Source of the DNA: Actinophytocola algeriensis | GTDB taxonomy: Bacteria; Actinomycetota; Actinomycetes; Mycobacteriales; Pseudonocardiaceae | Assembly (NCBI RefSeq): GCF_014203735.1 | Contig: NZ_JACHJQ010000002.1 | Location: 1,115,224 to 1,179,223 of the forward strand | Reading direction: 5' to 3' | DNA: 64,000 nucleotides | Shown here: positions 41,666 through 50,353 of the stretch, in pieces | How positions within the stretch are numbered: the stretch's first letter is position 1 | How the letters are laid out: every line of letters starts with the position of its first letter | The notes under the pieces: generated by a model | What the model saw: only the letters and a program-made list of their open reading frames with translations | What the model was told of the DNA's origin: nothing | The model's database searches: none | Translations under genes and position numbers: made by a program

Positions 41666-42552
41666 GCCTGACCACCGCGGCGCCGCCGGCCGCCCCGCCA
41701 AGGCCACCGCGTGTGGCAAGGTCACGCCGCCGCGACACCGATCCGAGGCAGACCCCGCGCTGGGCGATCTACGTCCCGCTCGCGCTGTACCTGCTGTTCA
41801 CCCTGGTGCCGTTCTACTGGATCCTGCTCTTCGCCTTCCGCGAGACCGGCTCGACCTCGCTGTTTCCGTGGCCGTTGACGCTGGACCACTTCTCGACGGT
41901 GTGGAACGGCGCGGGCTTCTCGGTGTTCTTCAGGAACTCCGTGGTCATCGCCGTGCTGACGGTGTTCTTCAGCACGACCATCGCGCTCGCGGGCGGCTAC
42001 GCCCTGGCCCGGTTCTCCTTCCGCGGCAAGGGCATCTTCATGCTGATGATGCTCTTCACCCAGTTCATCCCCGGCGCGATGATGCTCATCCCGCTGTTCG
42101 ACATCTTCCGCGCCACTTTCCTGATCAACAGTCTGTGGAGCATCGTGGTCGCGGAGGCCGTGTTCCAGCTGCCGTTGTCGCTGATGCTCATGGCGGGCTT
42201 CATCAGGAACATCCCGATCGAGCTGGAGGAGGCGGCCTGGATCGACGGTTGCGGCCGGCTGCGCGGGTTCCTCGCGACGGTGCTTCCGCTGCTGCGCCCG
42301 GGAATCGTCGCGATCAGCTCGTTCGCGTTCATCTCCGCGTGGAACAACTTCCTGTTCGCGCTCATGTTCCTGAACTCGCAGGAGCAGTTCACCGTGCCGG
42401 TCGGCCTCAGCTACATGCTCGGTGAGTACAGCGTGGACTTCGGCGCGCTGGCCGCGGGCGGTGTCGTGGCCGTCGTGCCGGTGGTCCTCGTGTTCGCGTA
42501 CATCCAGCGGTACCTGGTGCAGGGGCTGTCGGCGGGGGCGGTGAAAGGCTGA
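41662..42552 (+). CDS. Sugar ABC transporter permease (MalG/UgpE type)
   Basis: Protein of 296 residues; the Arg/Pro-rich N-terminus precedes six TM helices (YVPLALYLLFTLVPFYWILL). EAA loop: IELEEAAWIDGCGRLRGFLA, slightly off the consensus (DGC for DGA). VIAVLTVFFSTTIALAGGYA and FSFRGKGIFMLMMLFTQFIP are characteristic of CUT1. Its ATG overlaps the previous stop (ATGA). No ATPase gene is present in the cluster, as is normal in actinomycetes where MsiK serves several CUT1 systems. Confidence 0.95.
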   Translation: MSLTTAAPPAAPPRPPRVARSRRRDTDPRQTPRWAIYVPLALYLLFTLVPFYWILLFAFRETGSTSLFPWPLTLDHFSTVWNGAGFSVFFRNSVVIAVLTVFFSTTIALAGGYALARFSFRGKGIFMLMMLFTQFIPGAMMLIPLFDIFRATFLINSLWSIVVAEAVFQLPLSLMLMAGFIRNIPIELEEAAWIDGCGRLRGFLATVLPLLRPGIVAISSFAFISAWNNFLFALMFLNSQEQFTVPVGLSYMLGEYSVDFGALAAGGVVAVVPVVLVFAYIQRYLVQGLSAGAVKG

Positions 42553-42656
42553 CCCGCCCGTCCGCGATCGGCGGCTACGAGGACTGGCCCTCGGCCTGGC
42601 GCGCGGGCCCGGCCCTCGACGGCGAACTGGCCACGCTTCTCGGTGTTCTCGCACCG

Positions 42657-43610
42657 GTGCCGGCCACGCCGAGCACCGCACGGGGCTGGCGGCGCGACGG
42701 TGTGTCGATCACCGAGCTGTGCTGGCAGACCCGCTTCGGTCCGCCGACGCGGGCGTGGCTGGTGCTCCCCTCACCCAGGCCGGCCGGCGCGATGCCCGGC
42801 ATCCTCGCGCTGCACTGCCACGCCGGGGTCAAGAGCGTGGGCGCCGAACGCCTCATCACCACGGCCACCCCGGTCGCCGAACGGTTGCGCCACGACTGCT
42901 ACGGCGGTTCCGCACTCACCGAACGGCTCGCCCGCGCGGGGTTCGCCGTGCTCGCCCACGACGCCTTCTCCTGGGGCTCCCGGCGTTTCCTGCTGACACC
43001 GGAACCGTGGCGGTTGCGGACCACCATGGCAGCCCTCCGCGCGGCCGGACAGGAACCCGGCTACGACACCGCGGCCGCCCTGCACGAACCGACCGTGGCC
43101 AAGTTCGCCGGTGTGCTCGGCACGACCTACGCGGGCGCCGTCGCCCACGACGACCTCACCGCACTCGACGTCCTCGCCGGCCTGCCGTACGTGGACCGCG
43201 TCGGCGTCGTCGGGTTCTCCGGCGGCGGCGGGCGGGCAGCGGTGCTCACGGCACTGGACCCACGCGTGCGCGCCAGCGCCATCGCATGCATGATGTCCAC
43301 AGTGGACGAGCTGTATCCCGCGTACCTCGACGCGCACTCCTGGCTGTTCGCGACCCCGTGCCTCGCACACGGCAGGGACTGGCCGGACGTCGCCTTCGCG
43401 CGCGGCGAGCACCATCAGCTGGTGCTCTACGCGGCCGACGACGCGTTGTTCCCGCCGGACGGCATGGCACGGGCGGACACCGTGCTGCGCGAGCGGTTCG
43501 CCGGAGCGGCGGGAACCTACGAGGGCATCACCGTGCCCGGTCCCCACCGCTTCGACGGGCCCACGCAGGATCAGGCGATCCGGTTCCTCACCGGCGCACT
43601 GTCCACATGA
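42657..43610 (+). CDS. Alpha/beta-hydrolase (dienelactone-hydrolase/acetyl-xylan-esterase-like)
   Basis: At least 317 residues. Oxyanion strand ILALHCHAG, nucleophile VVGFSGGGGRAAVL with Ser, acid in LYAADDALFPPDG, His in PGPHRFDGP: a full triad. It probably cleaves an ester or lactone of the imported sugar (inference). GTG 42657 is the first ordinary start, but the same frame is protein-like upstream (SAIGGYEDWPSAWRAGPALD) back to CTG 42549, which overlaps the permease stop as CTGA. The true start is therefore probably CTG 42549, giving 353 residues. The stop lies 6 nt from the convergent binding-protein gene. Confidence 0.9.
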   Translation: MPATPSTARGWRRDGVSITELCWQTRFGPPTRAWLVLPSPRPAGAMPGILALHCHAGVKSVGAERLITTATPVAERLRHDCYGGSALTERLARAGFAVLAHDAFSWGSRRFLLTPEPWRLRTTMAALRAAGQEPGYDTAAALHEPTVAKFAGVLGTTYAGAVAHDDLTALDVLAGLPYVDRVGVVGFSGGGGRAAVLTALDPRVRASAIACMMSTVDELYPAYLDAHSWLFATPCLAHGRDWPDVAFARGEHHQLVLYAADDALFPPDGMARADTVLRERFAGAAGTYEGITVPGPHRFDGPTQDQAIRFLTGALST

Positions 43611-43616
43611 GGGTGT

Positions 43617-44969
43617 TCACTTGCCCGCGTTCTCCTTGTACTCCGCCAAGGCTTCCTCGAAGCGCGCCGCGTACTTCGACAGGAACTCCTCGGCGGGCAT
43701 CGTCTTCTGCAGCACCGCCTGGAAGTCCGGCTCCATCTCGGTCTTGAGGATGGCGCCCCAGTCCGGCAGGAACGTCGGCAACCGCACGTACCGGGTCTTC
43801 GGGTTCTCCGCCGCCTCGACTACCGCCTTGATCGGCTGCGACTGTTCCACCCACGCGCCCTTCTGCGCCTCGGTGAACGCGGGCACCTGCCCCACCGTCT
43901 CGGCCCACTCGGAGTTGGCCTCGGTGCTCATGTACTCGACGAACTCCCATGCGGCCGCCTTCTTCTCGCTGCCGGCCAGGATGCTCAGCCCGGAGATGGC
44001 CGGGCTCGTCGCGGTGATCACCCCGTCCTCGTCCGGGAACGGCTGCACCCCGGCCACCTTGTCGGCCCCCAGTGCCGTCACGTGGTCCTGGTAGGAACCG
44101 AGGTTGTGGTGCATCGCCCACGCGGAGCCACCGTCGAACGCGGCGACGATCTTGGGGTAGTCGTTGGAGATGTCGGCGGTGGCGCTGACGGTGCCGTACA
44201 GCCCGGCGTAGCGCTTGAACGCCTCGACGTTCTCGGGGTCGTCGAGGGTCGCCTTGCCGTCCTCGGTGAAGAACTCGCCGACGCCGGACATCCCGTAGGT
44301 CATGGCGAGCAGCGGCGGCATCGAACCGGGGCCACCGCGGAACGCGAAGCCGAACCGGTTGGCGCCGGGGTTGGTGAGTGCCTCTGCGGCGGCGAAGAAC
44401 TCGTCGTAGCTCTTCGGCTCGGCCAGGTTCGCCTCCGCGAGCCAGTCCTTGCGGTACCAGATGACGTCCGAGAGCGCGGTCAGCGGCGCTTTGTAGAGCT
44501 TGCGGTCGGCCGAGTTGCCGCGCTCGGTCTCGACCATGGACTTGTCGACCTTGTCCGGCAGTCCCCCTTCGGTGAACGCGTCGTCCACCGGCACGAGCGC
44601 CTTCTGCGCGATGAGGCTCGCGATGTCGTTGCCGATCAGCAGCACGTCCGGGATCTCACCGGTCGCCAGCGCGTTCTGCACCTTCTGCAGATACGAGGAG
44701 TTGGGCAGACCGACGTAGTCGACCTTGATCTCGGGGTTGTCCTTCTCGAAGCGGGCGATCAACTCCTCCCACTTCGCGGTGAGCCGGGGGTTGGCGTTGG
44801 TGTCCCAGAACTCGATCGTGCCCTTCGGCTCGCCCCAGTCCTCCGTCCCTCCTTCCGGGGCGGCTCCGGTACCGCTGCCCGGGCCGGCGCAGCCGCTGAT
44901 CACCAGTGCTGCCGCGACTGCGGCAAGGCCGGCCAGCCGTCCTCGCAGTCCCATGGTCGTGCACCTCAT
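43617..44969 (-). CDS. Sugar-binding lipoprotein of the ABC importer (CUT1)
   Basis: Protein of 450 residues. Lipoprotein signal: LAAVAAALVISGCAGPGSG, lipidated Cys in the lipobox ISGC at about 27. SBP family 1 blocks: GTIEFWDTNANPRLTAKWEE, DYVGLPNSSYLQKVQNALAT, PDVLLIGNDIASLIAQKALV, AAFDGGSAWAMHHNLGSY, FVEYMSTEANSEWAE. It is anchored outside the membrane and delivers the sugar to the two permeases. Divergent from the LacI gene, with two CCGG operators in the gap. The genes for the importer are thus split over two divergent units under one operator. Confidence 0.95.
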   Translation of the reverse strand: MRCTTMGLRGRLAGLAAVAAALVISGCAGPGSGTGAAPEGGTEDWGEPKGTIEFWDTNANPRLTAKWEELIARFEKDNPEIKVDYVGLPNSSYLQKVQNALATGEIPDVLLIGNDIASLIAQKALVPVDDAFTEGGLPDKVDKSMVETERGNSADRKLYKAPLTALSDVIWYRKDWLAEANLAEPKSYDEFFAAAEALTNPGANRFGFAFRGGPGSMPPLLAMTYGMSGVGEFFTEDGKATLDDPENVEAFKRYAGLYGTVSATADISNDYPKIVAAFDGGSAWAMHHNLGSYQDHVTALGADKVAGVQPFPDEDGVITATSPAISGLSILAGSEKKAAAWEFVEYMSTEANSEWAETVGQVPAFTEAQKGAWVEQSQPIKAVVEAAENPKTRYVRLPTFLPDWGAILKTEMEPDFQAVLQKTMPAEEFLSKYAARFEEALAEYKENAGK

Positions 44970-44999
44970 CTCGTCGTCGAGTCGTGGCTCGCCAAGTGA

Positions 45000-45011
45000 G
45001 AAACCGGTTTC
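45000..45011. promoter_or_regulatory. LacI-type operator, copy 3
   Basis: GAAACCGGTTTC, a perfect 12-bp palindrome, with GTGA just before it as in copies 1 and 2; 30 nt upstream of the binding-protein start. Confidence 0.8.
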
Positions 45012-45033
45012 CGTAGGCTACGGTAACAGGTGG

Positions 45034-45046
45034 GGAACCGGTTTCC
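45034..45046. promoter_or_regulatory. LacI-type operator, copy 4
   Basis: GGAACCGGTTTCC, a near-perfect palindrome, centre 34 nt from copy 3, on the LacI-gene side of the divergent promoter. Confidence 0.75.
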
Positions 45047-45219
45047 TATAGGCTCGAAGAGCGCACATACTCCTCGTGGGAGGCCTCGTCGATGGACGTC
45101 ACGAACCCAGTGCTCACCGCGGGCCGGCCACACCAGGCCGCCGCGCCCGCGGCCGAGGACCGCGTTACGTTCGGCGCCGTGTTGGTCGATGTCGCTGGTG
45201 TGGAAGAGGTCGCTGCGTG

Positions 45220-47199
45220 ATGGCCCGGTCGTTCAGGGGTGCGAGCACCATCGGAGAGGTCGCGGTCGCGGCGGGCGTGTCCCGCGCGACGGTCTCCCGG
45301 GTCATGAACGGCAGGACGACCGTCGCCCCCGAGATCGCGGCACGCGTCCACGCCGCGGCCGACCGGCTCCAGTACCGGCCGAGCAACACCGCACGCAGCC
45401 TGTCCCTCGGCCGCACCAACACCGTCGCGCTCGTCGTCCCCGACCTGGGCAACCCCATGTTCCAGCAGGTGCTGCGCGGGGCGATGGCCGCCGCGGCCGA
45501 GAACGGGTACCGCGTCCTCGTCGCGGAGACGGCCGAGTCCGTCACCGAGGAGGCGGAGACCGCGCTCGAGGCACGCCTGCGCTGCGACGCGCTCATCCTC
45601 GCCAGCCCCCGGATGCCGGAGGAGGAGCTCACCGCACTCCTGTCCACGGCGGCCCCCGTCCTCGTGCTCAACCGCCCAGTGGCGCAGGCCCCGACGCTGG
45701 CCGTGGACTACGCCCACGGCATGGCCGCCATAGTCGACCACCTCGTCGACCTCGGCCACCGGGACCTCGCCTACCTCGCCGGGCCGTCCACCGCCGCGTC
45801 CAACCAGGCCCGCCTGGCCGGACTGGACGAGGCGGCGCGGCGGCACCCGTTCCTCCGCGTGCGCACGATTCCCGCCGGGACCACGATCGAGGACGGCTAC
45901 CGCATCGCCGACGAGGTGCTGGACAACCGGGCGACGGCCGCGCTGGCGTTCAACGACCTGGTGGCGTTCGGGTTGCTCGCTCGGCTCAACGAGACCGGCG
46001 TGGCCGTGCCGGGCGACATCTCGGTCACCGGCTTCGACGGCATCGAGCTCTCCCGCTACGCGACACCGTCACTGACCACGTCGAGGGTCTCCCAGTTCGA
46101 TCTCGGGCGCCGCGCGTGGGAGCGGCTGGTGATGGCCATCGAACACGGCGGGCAGGAGACCGAGCCGGCGCCGGAGCTGATCCGGCCGGAGTTGGTCGTG
46201 CGGGCGAGCAGCGGTCCCGTGCCGCCCGCCCGCCGGCTCGGTATGCCGTCGTCCGGCACCGCGGATCCCGCACGGGAACGAGTCGGCGACGACACGCGCG
46301 CGCGGTGGCGACGCGACGCCACCGGCGCGGTACTGGAACACCGCGACCTCGCGCTGGCCCGGTACTCGGACGGGACGGGGATGCCGCAGGTCCACAGCCC
46401 ACGGCCCTACCTGCATCCGGTCCACGCACTGTCCGGGCGCGCGGTGACACAGGTCAGTCCCGTCGACCACCGCCACCACTACGGCCTCTCGCTCACCGTC
46501 GCCGACGTCGACGGGACCTCCTACTGGGGCGGCCGCACGTTCCTGCCGGGGCAGGGACCCACGCTGCTGCGCAACCACGGGCGCCAGATCAGCACGGAGC
46601 TCGCCATCGAGGAGAGCGGCGCCCGCATCGTCGAGTCGATCACGTGGGCCGACCAGCACGGCCGCCAGCAGCTGATGGAGGCCCGCGAGCTGACCGGGGT
46701 GATCATTCCGGAAGCGCAGGCGTGGGCCATGGGCTGGCACAGCCGTCTGGCCGCGCCCGCGGGTGCGGTGATCTCCAGCCCAGCACTGCGAGGCCGGCCG
46801 GGGGCGGGCTACGGTGGCATCTTCTGCCGCCTGGTGTCGGCCGACTCCACCGAGGTGCTCACGACCGACTCGGACTCGGAATCGGGCGCCCACGGCTCCC
46901 GCTCACCGTGGCTCGCCTTCTGCGGCCGGTACGGCGGGGAGTGGACCTCCGTGGTGCTCGTGCAGGACGGGGCCGTCGCGGAGGTCGGACCCCGGCCGTG
47001 GTTCGTGCGCGTCGCGGAGTACGTCGGTGCGGGTCCCGCACTGGCCTGGGACACCCCGTGCGTGATCCCCGCCGGGGAGGACCTGGACCTCGGCCTGGTC
47101 ATGCTCGTCATCGACCGCAGGCTGTCCGCGCAGGACGCCGGGGACCTCGCCGACCTGGCGCTGGCCCGTGTCGCCACGGCGCGGAGGGAGGCCCGGTGA
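45220..47199 (+). CDS. LacI-family regulator fused to a DUF6807 (PmoA-like) domain
   Basis: Protein of 659 residues. HTH about 8-55 (STIGEVAVAAGVSRATVSRV MNGR; the PSNTARSLSLGRTNTVALVV hinge with minor-groove helix). Periplasmic-binding-like sugar domain about 60-330 (ILASPRMPEEELTALLSTAA; DLVAFGLLARLNETGVAVPG; VTGFDGIELSRYATPSLTTS). From about 350 a DUF6807 domain follows: HSPRPYLHPVHALSGRAVTQ, VDHRHHYGLSLTVADVDGTS, YWGGRTFLPGQGP. The join is in one frame without stop. Start ATG 45220 follows GGAAGAGGT. It probably binds the four CCGG operators and responds to the transported sugar. Its stop overlaps the next GTG. Confidence 0.92.
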   Translation: MARSFRGASTIGEVAVAAGVSRATVSRVMNGRTTVAPEIAARVHAAADRLQYRPSNTARSLSLGRTNTVALVVPDLGNPMFQQVLRGAMAAAAENGYRVLVAETAESVTEEAETALEARLRCDALILASPRMPEEELTALLSTAAPVLVLNRPVAQAPTLAVDYAHGMAAIVDHLVDLGHRDLAYLAGPSTAASNQARLAGLDEAARRHPFLRVRTIPAGTTIEDGYRIADEVLDNRATAALAFNDLVAFGLLARLNETGVAVPGDISVTGFDGIELSRYATPSLTTSRVSQFDLGRRAWERLVMAIEHGGQETEPAPELIRPELVVRASSGPVPPARRLGMPSSGTADPARERVGDDTRARWRRDATGAVLEHRDLALARYSDGTGMPQVHSPRPYLHPVHALSGRAVTQVSPVDHRHHYGLSLTVADVDGTSYWGGRTFLPGQGPTLLRNHGRQISTELAIEESGARIVESITWADQHGRQQLMEARELTGVIIPEAQAWAMGWHSRLAAPAGAVISSPALRGRPGAGYGGIFCRLVSADSTEVLTTDSDSESGAHGSRSPWLAFCGRYGGEWTSVVLVQDGAVAEVGPRPWFVRVAEYVGAGPALAWDTPCVIPAGEDLDLGLVMLVIDRRLSAQDAGDLADLALARVATARREAR

Positions 47200-48365
47200 C
47201 CGGCTCGATCACCCGGGTCGCCCTGGTCGGCGCACGGGGCCACGGCGCGTCCTACCTCGACCGGCTGGACCGGCTCGCCGAGACCGGCCGAGCACGGCTC
47301 GTCGCGGTCGCGGACCCCCGCCCACCCGGCCCGCTGGCGACCAGACTGTCCGGCGCGACGTGGCACGACAGCCTGGCGGACCTGCTGGCGGATCCCCGTG
47401 CCCGACCGGATGTCGTGGTGCTGGCCACCCCCGTCCACACCCACACGGAACTCGCGGTGACCGCCCTGCGGGCCGGCTGCGACGTGCTGCTGGAGAAACC
47501 GCCCACCCCGTCGCTCGCGCAGTACGAGGAGCTGCGCGCGGCGGCGAACGAGACGGGACGGATCTGCCAGATCGGCTTCCAGACCTTCGGCTCCGAGGCT
47601 GTCGAGGCCGTCCGGCGGATCGTCGCCGACGGCGAGCTCGGCACAGTGACCGGGTTCGGCGCGCTGGGGACCTGGGTGCGCACAGCGGCGTACTGGGCCA
47701 GGGCGGCGTGGGCGGGCCGCCGTCGCCTGGACGGCCGGGACGTGGTCGACGGCGTCGTCACGAACCCACTGGCCCATGCCGTCGCCACGGCGTTGCTGGT
47801 CGCGGGCGCCACGAGGCTCGACCAGGTCGCCGCGGTGGAGACCGATCTGTACCGGGCCAACGACATCGAAGCCGACGACACGTCCTCCGGCGTGGTCACG
47901 CTCGCGGACGGGCAGCGACTGGGGTTCGGTCTCACCCTGTGCGCGGCCCGCCGCTCCCCCGCCCTGGTCCTCGTGCACGGCAGCGCGGGAACGCTGCGGC
48001 TCGCCTACGAGTCGGACACCATCGAGGTGGACGGCCGGGGCGGCACCCGCACCCTGACCTTCGGCCGGACCGACCTGCTCGACGACCTCCTCACCGCCCG
48101 CGAGACCGGCCGCAGGCCACGCTGCCCCGTGGACGACACCGCGGCCTTCATGCGAGTCCTCGAAGCGGTGCGCCAGGCCGGCACCCCAACCCCGATCGCG
48201 AACCACCACCTGCACTGGCAAGGAGAAGGCGACGACCGGCATCCCGTGGTCACCGACGTCGAGAAATGGTGCCGGCACGCCGCCACCCGGGTCGCTACCT
48301 TCACGGCCCTCGGTGCGCCGTGGACACCGCGGCAGTTGACCTCAAGACTCAGCGCGGCTGAGTGA
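47196..48365 (+). CDS. Second Gfo/Idh/MocA-family oxidoreductase
   Basis: Protein of 389 residues. Rossmann domain: RVALVGARGHGASYLDRLDR, VVVLATPVHTHTELAVTALR, CDVLLEKPPTPSLAQYEEL with EKP. Catalytic domain: GFQTFGSEAVEAVRRIVADG, VVDGVVTNPLAHAVATALLV, DDTSSGVVTLADGQRLGFGL. Only distantly like the dehydrogenase at 39.2-40.6 kb, so the two probably act on different steps. GTG 47196 overlaps the LacI-DUF6807 stop (GTGA). Pairs of DUF6807 and Gfo/Idh/MocA genes recur in sugar-catabolic loci (from memory). Confidence 0.92.
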   Translation: MTGSITRVALVGARGHGASYLDRLDRLAETGRARLVAVADPRPPGPLATRLSGATWHDSLADLLADPRARPDVVVLATPVHTHTELAVTALRAGCDVLLEKPPTPSLAQYEELRAAANETGRICQIGFQTFGSEAVEAVRRIVADGELGTVTGFGALGTWVRTAAYWARAAWAGRRRLDGRDVVDGVVTNPLAHAVATALLVAGATRLDQVAAVETDLYRANDIEADDTSSGVVTLADGQRLGFGLTLCAARRSPALVLVHGSAGTLRLAYESDTIEVDGRGGTRTLTFGRTDLLDDLLTARETGRRPRCPVDDTAAFMRVLEAVRQAGTPTPIANHHLHWQGEGDDRHPVVTDVEKWCRHAATRVATFTALGAPWTPRQLTSRLSAAE

Positions 48366-48749
48366 TCCACGACGACGGCCGCCACCGGCAGGCCATCCGC
48401 CGACCCGGTGGTTGCCCGAACTCCAGCAGCTGACCTGGACACAAGGTGCGGCGGCCGGTCGGTGAAGGTCCGGAGCAGTCGCGCCGGAGTGGGGCGCGGG
48501 CCGAACACGGCGAGGTAGCGCGCTCTCCTCTCCTCGGTCATCTGGTTGTGGTCCCACAAGCCGGAGGTGCCTGCTCGACAGCACCTCGTCGCTCCTCGGG
48601 ACCCTTCAGCGACCCGGTAGACCGGCGTCGAACCGTGACGCCGGTCTTAACCGCCCAGCGCTACAGGACCTGCGCTTCGCGGGCCTGTCCGCGCCGGCAC
48701 CCCGATGACCATGACTCGTGAGCTACCTCGATGGTCTGGTGGATCTGCG
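48366..48749. other. Gap between convergent units
   Basis: No gene seen. The only structure is the hairpin listed separately. Confidence 0.5.
48619..48647. terminator. Bidirectional hairpin terminator
   Basis: AGACCGGCGTC and GACGCCGGTCT pair perfectly over 11 bp around a 7-nt loop, between the convergent LacI operon and SDR gene. Confidence 0.65.
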
Positions 48750-49661
48750 TCAGTTCCGCGGCGTGGTCGAGGTCGGCAGGGTGCTCGTCGTGTCGTCGAG
48801 GTCGCCGTGCTGTTCGCGGCGGGCTCGGGTGACCAGGGAGTCCTGGTAATGCCGTGCCCACCGGGCCAACAGGGGCGCGACCGGTGCGAGAGCCAGGTCG
48901 AGGGCGTTGCTTAGCGGTGGCAGGCCGGCCAAACGCGCGGCTCCGAACCAGCGCGGTACGGCGACGGTGCGATTCCTGTACCCGGTGAGGCACCGGTACA
49001 CCTCCTCGGCGACGCGTTCCGGACTGGTGCCGAATGAGCACCCTCGCCGGCCCTCGTCGTCGCTCGGTCGGAGACCGGCCGCGCGGAGGAGCCATTCCGT
49101 CCGGACTGGTCCGGGGTTGATGCTGTGGATGCGAAGGCCGGGCGGCGCTTCCCGCCGGAGAGCGTGGACCAGCGCGTTGACCGCCGCCTTGGTGGCCGAG
49201 TACAGGGACAGCGGCGGAACCGGTACCCAGCCGGCGACAGAGGAGATCATCACGACGTCGCCGCCACGGTCGGCGATGTGTGGCAGGGTCAGCCGGGTCA
49301 GGTCCGCGACAGCGATGACGTTGAGCTCCACGATCTCGCGAAGGGAGTTCTGGTCGATGTCGCCGAACAGCCCCACGTGACCTAGACCCGCGTTGTTGAC
49401 GAGCGCGTCGAGCCGACCGTGGCGTGCCACCACGTAGTCGATCATCTCGCGGCGTTGCCGCTGATCTGTGAGGTCGCACTCGACAGGATCGACGGTTCCG
49501 GGAAGATACCGAGCAGCTGTTCGCAACCGCGTCCCGTCCCGGGCACTGGTCACGACGGTCGCACCGGCTGTCGCGAGGCGCGCCGCCACCGACCGCCCGA
49601 TGCCGGCGGAAGCGCCGGTCACGAGCACTACCCGACCTTTGACTATTCGCTTGGGGAACAT
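48750..49661 (-). CDS. SDR-family oxidoreductase
   Basis: Protein of 303 residues from ATG 49661. Cofactor motif VVLVTGASAGIGRSVAARLA, then SARDGTRL. NNAG motif in ALVNNAGLGHVGLFGD; catalytic Ser in VMISSVAGW; YxxxK in SLYSATKAAVNALVHALRRE. Classical SDR with a 50-residue C-terminal extension (LAPVAPLLARWARHY) that could be amphipathic, like membrane-associated SDRs of the DltE or 17-beta-HSD type. It should use NADP (Arg/Ser after the second strand). Upstream in-frame starts exist but the sequence is not protein-like. Confidence 0.92.
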   Translation of the reverse strand: MFPKRIVKGRVVLVTGASAGIGRSVAARLATAGATVVTSARDGTRLRTAARYLPGTVDPVECDLTDQRQRREMIDYVVARHGRLDALVNNAGLGHVGLFGDIDQNSLREIVELNVIAVADLTRLTLPHIADRGGDVVMISSVAGWVPVPPLSLYSATKAAVNALVHALRREAPPGLRIHSINPGPVRTEWLLRAAGLRPSDDEGRRGCSFGTSPERVAEEVYRCLTGYRNRTVAVPRWFGAARLAGLPPLSNALDLALAPVAPLLARWARHYQDSLVTRARREQHGDLDDTTSTLPTSTTPRN

Positions 49662-50353
49662 GCGCACGAGGTACCCATTCGGTCCCGGCCGACGCATGGA
49701 CACCCTGGATCCCGAGTAGTCAGCGAGCCGGCATCGGCCTGTCAGTTCGTCGTCACCCCTCACGACGACCGCATCCATCCGGACTGGCGCACCACTCATC
49801 CGGGTGCCGCCGCAACGATCGTCAGTTCGTGACCGCGTCAGCAGCACGACGTCCAGGATCGCGATCGCTATGGTGAACCGGAACGCCATCGGGCGGTGCG
49901 GTGCGGGGCGCGGACCGCGGACGCACCGGTCGCGACGGCCAGCGCGACACCGACCGTCGATGCGGTGAGGGCGAACGCGGTCGAAGTGGTCGCGGGGGCG
50001 ATGCCGAGCACAACTGATGCGGCGGCCAGCGCCATGACGATCACGCCGAAGCGGGACCGCGCCGGTGGCGGTGTGAACGTCGGCTACCGAGCACTGATCG
50101 GTACCGAGCCGGTCAGCGCTCACTGGACGCCTGCATCACCTCGTTCCAGACCTGGCACCCGTGCCACTGAGCGGGCGTCGCCTGCCACTGTCCCCTGGCC
50201 GACCCGACGTGGGGCATGGCCGAGTCCTACCGGCCGGCGCCGCCGCCATGGCATCGGACCCGGCCCACTCGTATCGCCGGTCCCTGCGACACGAAAGAGG
50301 CACCTAACTCATCGAGCACTCCTCGCCGGTGGATCGAGTGTCCGTCACTGGTG
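49662..50353. other. Gap with one possible tiny membrane ORF
   Basis: On the minus strand, 50044-49868 encodes a 58-residue peptide with two hydrophobic stretches (VMALAAASVVLGIAPATTST; ALTASTVGVALAVATGAS), starting at GTG without a good ribosome site. The rest of the gap shows no gene. Confidence 0.35.

Noticed and set aside
45030-48365. Single 1111-codon frame over the LacI and second dehydrogenase genes
   Set aside because: The first two thirds are an Arg/Pro-rich shadow of the LacI-DUF6807 gene. Only the part from GTG 47196 is real.
49868-50044. 58-residue minus-strand membrane peptide
   Set aside because: Two hydrophobic stretches, but a GTG start without ribosome site and no known relatives; mentioned only in the gap entry.
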